A DNA stretch of 17,375 bases from CAZWCX01 sp964632945 (lineage in GTDB: Bacteria > Planctomycetota > MHYJ01 > WSZJ01 > CAZWCX01): NCBI GenBank assembly GCA_964632945.1, contig CAZWCX010000140.1, forward strand, positions 1-17,375, read 5' to 3'. Shown here piece after piece: positions 14,311 through 17,375 of this stretch. The notes below the pieces were generated by a model. It made no database searches and was not told the DNA's origin. It worked only from the letters and a program-made list of their open reading frames with translations. Both the position numbers and the translations under genes were made by a program. Each line of letters begins with the position of its first letter. Position 1 is the stretch's first letter.

Positions 14311-14793
14311 ATGGCCGTGAAGCCCATTCCGGACGGATACCACACCGTGACTCCTTACTTGATCGTGCGGGATGCCGCGCGCGCGCTCGACTTCTACCGG
14401 CAGGCGCTGGGGGCGGAAGAGTTGTTCCGCATGCCCAGTCCCGATGGGAAGGTCGCCCATGCCGAAATCCAGGTCGGCACCTCCCGCATCATGTTGGGGG
14501 ACGAGTGCCCAGCGATGAATGCGCGCAGCGCGCAGACCATCGGCGGCTCCCCGGTGGGATTGTGCGTGTACGTGGAAGACGTGGACGCGCGCTTCGCGAA
14601 GGCGATCGCCGCGGGCGGGAAGCAGATCCGGCCGGTGAAGAACCAGTTCTACGGCGACCGCTCCGGGACGCTCGAGGATCCCTTCGGTTTGCAGTGGACG
14701 ATCGCCACCCATGTGGAAGACGTGCCGCCCGAGGAATTGGGCAAGCGCGCCGCGCAGGCGATGAAGGAATACGCGTGCGGCCAGCCCGGATAA
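14311..14793 (+). CDS. PhnB-like VOC (glyoxalase/bleomycin-resistance fold) protein (160 aa)
   Basis: The sequence is typical of the PhnB-like branch of the vicinal oxygen chelate superfamily. It reads KPIPDGYHTVTPYLIVRDAA, ALDFYRQALGAEELFRM, PDGKVAHAEIQVGTSRIMLGDE, GGSPVGLCVYVEDVDARFAKAIAAG, FYGDRSGTLEDPFGLQWTIATHVEDV. Two beta-alpha-beta-beta-beta modules can be seen, at about 10-65 and 82-135. The common DPFGH-x-W is here DPFGL-x-W (L127), so one frequent histidine is missing. H11, H50 and E52 remain as polar pocket residues. The protein is cytosolic. The reaction is unknown, as this branch is mostly uncharacterised despite names such as glyoxalase or 3-demethylubiquinone methyltransferase-like. 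The ATG at 14311 has GGGAGGA 6-7 nt upstream and the length is normal for the family. Confidence 0.93.
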   Translation: MAVKPIPDGYHTVTPYLIVRDAARALDFYRQALGAEELFRMPSPDGKVAHAEIQVGTSRIMLGDECPAMNARSAQTIGGSPVGLCVYVEDVDARFAKAIAAGGKQIRPVKNQFYGDRSGTLEDPFGLQWTIATHVEDVPPEELGKRAAQAMKEYACGQPG

Positions 14794-15218
14794 TCCATGA
14801 AGCGGCGTCCGCGGCTACGGGAAGCACCCGCCCGCGGGCTCCTGGCTGCGTCGGCAGCCGGGACCGCGGGGCGACCGGCGCGCGACCACGGTGTCGCACG
14901 CTGGGCGAGGCAGTCCTGCTCCGCACGGCCTCCATGGCCGGTCGGAGCCGGATTGTCCGCGAACCGCGAAGCGGTCGGTGCACCATCGGGCCAGGAGATC
15001 AACGTTGAGGCCCCACCCGGGGGGACGGCTCGACCGCGCGCGACCGCGACGTCCCGAGTCCCGATCGCGTCCCTCCCCCGACCCGATGCATCCCCGCGGC
15101 TCCCCGGTCGCGCTCTCCCCCCACGCCGGATGCCGGGCCACGTCGGGGATCCGGCACGGCCCCCGGGAGACGGCCCCACCTCCTCCGGAAGCCTGATCGT
15201 CGCTGCGCGCGCTACCGA
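14794..15218. other. Intergenic region between convergent VOC and toroid-repeat genes
   Basis: Apart from the hairpin at 14831-14870 I see nothing definite. The frames are Arg/Pro-rich shadows without ribosome-binding sites. No terminator with a U-tract serves the leftward gene that ends at 15219. Confidence 0.6.
14831..14870 (+). terminator. Strong 17-bp hairpin after the VOC gene, possible terminator
   Basis: CCCGCGG (14831-14837) pairs with CCGCGGG (14864-14870). Inside, after a 2-nt bulge, TCCTGGCTGC (14840-14849) pairs with GCAGCCGGGA (14854-14863) with one U-G pair and a GUCG loop. It starts 38 bp after the VOC stop. No U-tract follows, as with the hairpin after the CBS gene. Confidence 0.55.
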
Positions 15219-17012
15219 CTACCGCGTCAGCGCCGGCACCGTTCCCTTCTTGAGGAAGAGCAGCGCAAACGCCGTGTCATACTCGTACCGACCCCACCCG
15301 CCCCCCGACGCCTGCAGGTTGCACAGGGCCATCGCCCCTTCGGCGTACCAGTCGCGGTCCCCGAAGTACTTCGACCCGGCGAGCACACCGACCCGCTCGA
15401 CCCCGTACAGGTAATAGTAGTACCACTCGTCCCAACGCGGCGCGTTGTAGCGCGGGTCCCAGTGAGTCTCCAGCCAGGCCAGCCCGTCGTGGATCCCGGC
15501 GTCGAGTCGGCCGGCGAGCGCCTTGTCCAGTTCCTTCACATGCGCCAGCCACGTGCGCGCCAGGTAGAGCGCGGTCAACCCGGCGCAGGTCATGCTCGCG
15601 TAGGTGGTCCCGGTCGGACCGTAGTCTCCCGCCGCATCCTGGTATCCCCACCCCCGCGCCCGGGCCGGCAGGGATTCCACCTGCGTCCCCCCCTCCGCAC
15701 CGGCCGGCGGGCGAACGCGCCGCTTCACTTCCGCACCCCGCTTGTTCTGCACCTGCAGGAAGTGCTCGGCGACCCCTCTCCAGGTTCGGGCGTCGATGGC
15801 GACGCCGCAACGCGCAGCGGAGTCGAAGGCCAGCGCCGCGTATTGCGTATTCGAATTGTCATACCGCCCCTTGGGCTCGTCGTAGCTCCAGGTGCGCTTG
15901 TTGAGCGCGTTGGCCAGCAGCCAGTCGATCGCCTTTTGCATCCACTCGCGATCTTCGGGAGGCAGACGGCGTTCCTGCGGCTTGAACTGCGTCGGATCGT
16001 CCAGGTAGTCCTCCGCCGCGCGGATCTCCTCCAGCGGCGTGTAGCGGGCCTCGAGCGCGAGAACGAGGAGCGCCACCGAGTACACGCGCCGGAAAGGCTG
16101 CTTCTTCAGATACTCGAATCCGCGCGCCACGATCGGATCATGCGCGTAGATCCCGGACCGGATCAGCGCCAGCAGCATCAGCGCCGTGTTGCCCTCGTGC
16201 CAGACCGCGTCGACTCCCTTCCAGGAGCCGTCCTCCTTCTGCGCGCGCTTGAGGTTGTCGACCCCGCGCGTGATCGCATCCGCAATGCGATCCCGCAGCG
16301 GCTGCGTGGCGGGGGCCAATCGGTCCCGGTACTCGAGCTGTTCGCCCTGCTTCGTCTTCGTCTCCCCCCCGTCCCCGCGCATCGGCGCCACGGTGGTGCG
16401 CCAGAAATACCGCAGGCGGCGAATGGCGCGCAATTCCGGATCCCAGTAGGCGACCCACTCGAGCGCGGCTTCGCGCACCCAGCGCTTGACCTTCGAGCCC
16501 TTGGGCCGGGCCGCATCCCGCGGCAGCGCCCCCTTCCCCTCCAACTTCCAGACCTCGTGCTCGTCCAGCTTCCCGCGCGCCGCCGCCGTCACCGAAAGTT
16601 CCAGCCGGAGGGGAGCCTGTTCCGGGAGGTCCGAGAACGTGACCTCGTCGCGCCACGTCTCCCCCGTCTCGATCGCCTTCTTCGGCAGGCGGAAAATGGC
16701 GGCGTACGGCACGTCCTCGAGTCGACGGATGGTCAGTCCCAGCCGGCGGCCCTCGGAAAGCTCGCGACCGAAGAAGAAGAACGAGCGATCGGGCTGAGGG
16801 ACGGGCTGTTCCTGCCCATCGGCGCCGTCGAGGCGGGAAATGGTGTAGGATACGCAGTGATCGTCGGCAAGATCGTGCCGGAGGTCCTCCCCCTCGGCCG
16901 CCCTCCCCCGGGACGGCGCACCGAACGCCGCGATCGCGACCAGGGCGAGAACGAGGATGCAGCGGCTCGAGTACGGAGAAGCGGGGAGGCGCGATACACC
17001 CGCAGCAGGCAT
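15219..17012 (-). CDS. Exported prenyltransferase/squalene-cyclase-repeat (alpha/alpha toroid) protein (597 aa)
   Basis: An N-terminal signal peptide (SSRCILVLALVAIAAFGAP to RGRAAEGED) directs export. Residues about 45-225 form a beta-rich domain with a GETWRDEVTF segment, similar in style to secreted domains that precede toroid repeats; it is otherwise unknown. From about 228 on come helical toroid repeats: DAITRGVDNLKRAQKEDGSW, EGNTALMLLALIRSG, YSVALLVLALEARY, YDNSNTQYAALAFDSAAR, RGWGYQDAAGDYGPTGTTYASMTCAGLTALYLA and WYAEGAMALCNLQASGGGWG. The position where true cyclases have DxDD instead reads D385-NSNTQ, so terpene cyclisation is unlikely. Planctomycetes encode many such secreted proteins of unknown role (established knowledge). 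The ATG at 17012 has GGGGAG 6 nt upstream and its own promoter only 31 bp upstream. Confidence 0.9.
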   Translation of the reverse strand: MPAAGVSRLPASPYSSRCILVLALVAIAAFGAPSRGRAAEGEDLRHDLADDHCVSYTISRLDGADGQEQPVPQPDRSFFFFGRELSEGRRLGLTIRRLEDVPYAAIFRLPKKAIETGETWRDEVTFSDLPEQAPLRLELSVTAAARGKLDEHEVWKLEGKGALPRDAARPKGSKVKRWVREAALEWVAYWDPELRAIRRLRYFWRTTVAPMRGDGGETKTKQGEQLEYRDRLAPATQPLRDRIADAITRGVDNLKRAQKEDGSWKGVDAVWHEGNTALMLLALIRSGIYAHDPIVARGFEYLKKQPFRRVYSVALLVLALEARYTPLEEIRAAEDYLDDPTQFKPQERRLPPEDREWMQKAIDWLLANALNKRTWSYDEPKGRYDNSNTQYAALAFDSAARCGVAIDARTWRGVAEHFLQVQNKRGAEVKRRVRPPAGAEGGTQVESLPARARGWGYQDAAGDYGPTGTTYASMTCAGLTALYLARTWLAHVKELDKALAGRLDAGIHDGLAWLETHWDPRYNAPRWDEWYYYYLYGVERVGVLAGSKYFGDRDWYAEGAMALCNLQASGGGWGRYEYDTAFALLFLKKGTVPALTR

Positions 17013-17042
17013 GGATCACTCCCCAGCGACGGTCGACGATTC

Positions 17043-17072
17043 TTTATACGTTCGAGGGAGAGCGTCGGTCAA
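17043..17072 (-). promoter_or_regulatory. Promoter of the toroid-repeat gene
   Basis: On the minus strand the -35 TTGACC (17067-17072) is separated by 18 bp from the -10 TATAAA (17043-17048). Transcription should start near 17036, leaving a leader of about 24 nt before the ATG at 17012. Confidence 0.7.
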
Positions 17073-17094
17073 TCCAAACCCGGACCGCTTCTCG

Positions 17095-17123
17095 TTGGCG
17101 CGCGCCGCGCGATTTGCTATTTT
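17095..17123 (+). promoter_or_regulatory. Possible promoter of the divergent gene at the right edge
   Basis: TTGGCG (17095-17100) is separated by 17 bp from the extended -10 TGC-TATTTT (TATTTT at 17118-17123). It is back to back with the toroid-gene promoter, 22 bp between the two -35 boxes. The leader would be about 115 nt to the ATG at 17245. Confidence 0.45.
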
Positions 17124-17244
17124 TTCCAGCCTCCGGGAACTTTCGGGGGAGTTCCACGTTCCAATCCCCCGTGTCCGTCGCGGGGAGACACTCCCGCCGG
17201 ACCTGCCGGCATCGCCGGACGACCCCTTCCGCATGGAGCGACGC

Positions 17245-17375
17245 ATGCCCACGCATCGCCTTTGGGTCCTCGTCCTCGTCGTCCTCTTCGCGCTTCCGCT
17301 CGCCGCCGCGCCCGGCTGGTCCGACGGGGACGACCCGCTGGCGGCCCCGAAGGCGAAGCTGCTCGACGGCGATTT
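17245..17375 (+). CDS. Exported protein, N-terminal 43 codons only
   Basis: The frame runs off the right edge. The ATG at 17245 is preferred over the in-frame ATG at 17233 because GGAG lies 6 nt before it. The product begins MPTHRLWVLVLVVLFALPLAAAPGWSDG, a clear Sec signal peptide with a basic n-region, an LVLVVLF core and likely cleavage near AAA or APGWS. An acidic, then Ala/Pro/Lys segment follows (DDPLAAPKAKLLDGD). Too little is present to assign a family. It is divergent from the exported toroid-repeat gene and might share its regulation. Confidence 0.7.
   Translation, partial: MPTHRLWVLVLVVLFALPLAAAPGWSDGDDPLAAPKAKLLDGD

Overview
The window looks like chromosomal DNA from a GC-rich bacterium, most probably a planctomycete or a close relative (inference). 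The reasons are a GroEL of the planctomycete style, a very large Ser/Thr kinase fused to TPR repeats, an exported alpha/alpha-toroid (prenyltransferase/squalene-cyclase-repeat) protein, and small promoter-proximal genes separated by long GC-rich gaps. Codon use is strongly GC-biased, so long antisense shadow frames are common and misleading. I saw no rRNA, tRNA, CRISPR array, insertion sequence or phage gene.

Layout, left to right. A 5'-complete, 3'-truncated groEL runs leftward off the edge (1-576). An 87-aa Lsm/SH3-like small protein follows (1019-1282). Next is a 60-aa lipoprotein unit (1400-1582) with a near-consensus sigma-70 promoter and a strong GAAA-loop terminator. A leftward zinc-ribbon membrane protein (1762-2289) and an 855-bp non-coding stretch come next. 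A two-CBS-domain protein (3145-3597) and a soluble GAF-PAS-PAS hybrid histidine kinase (3975-6452) form a sensing block. The largest gene (6889-11436) encodes a 1515-aa Ser/Thr kinase. It has four N-terminal MshEN/GspE-N type 24-residue motifs, a complete kinase domain, one membrane span and a long C-terminal array of extended 46-residue TPR-like units. Converging on it is an ABC-2-like permease (11473-12195). Then come a 78-aa single-span protein (12594-12830, minus), a Sel1-repeat exported protein (13261-14154), a PhnB-like VOC protein (14311-14793), an exported toroid-repeat protein (15219-17012, minus) and the first 43 codons of a divergent exported protein (17245 to the edge).

Most genes appear monocistronic, each with its own promoter and a clear Shine-Dalgarno. 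The window is rich in signal reception (CBS, GAF/PAS hybrid kinase, Ser/Thr kinase) and in helical-repeat scaffolds (TPR, Sel1, toroid). No gene cluster here forms an obvious biosynthetic or defence system. The most unusual items are the architecture of the giant kinase, a Cys triad in the GAF domain of the hybrid kinase, recurring GGGGA-N3-TCCCC dyads, and long GC hairpins without U-tracts after several genes.
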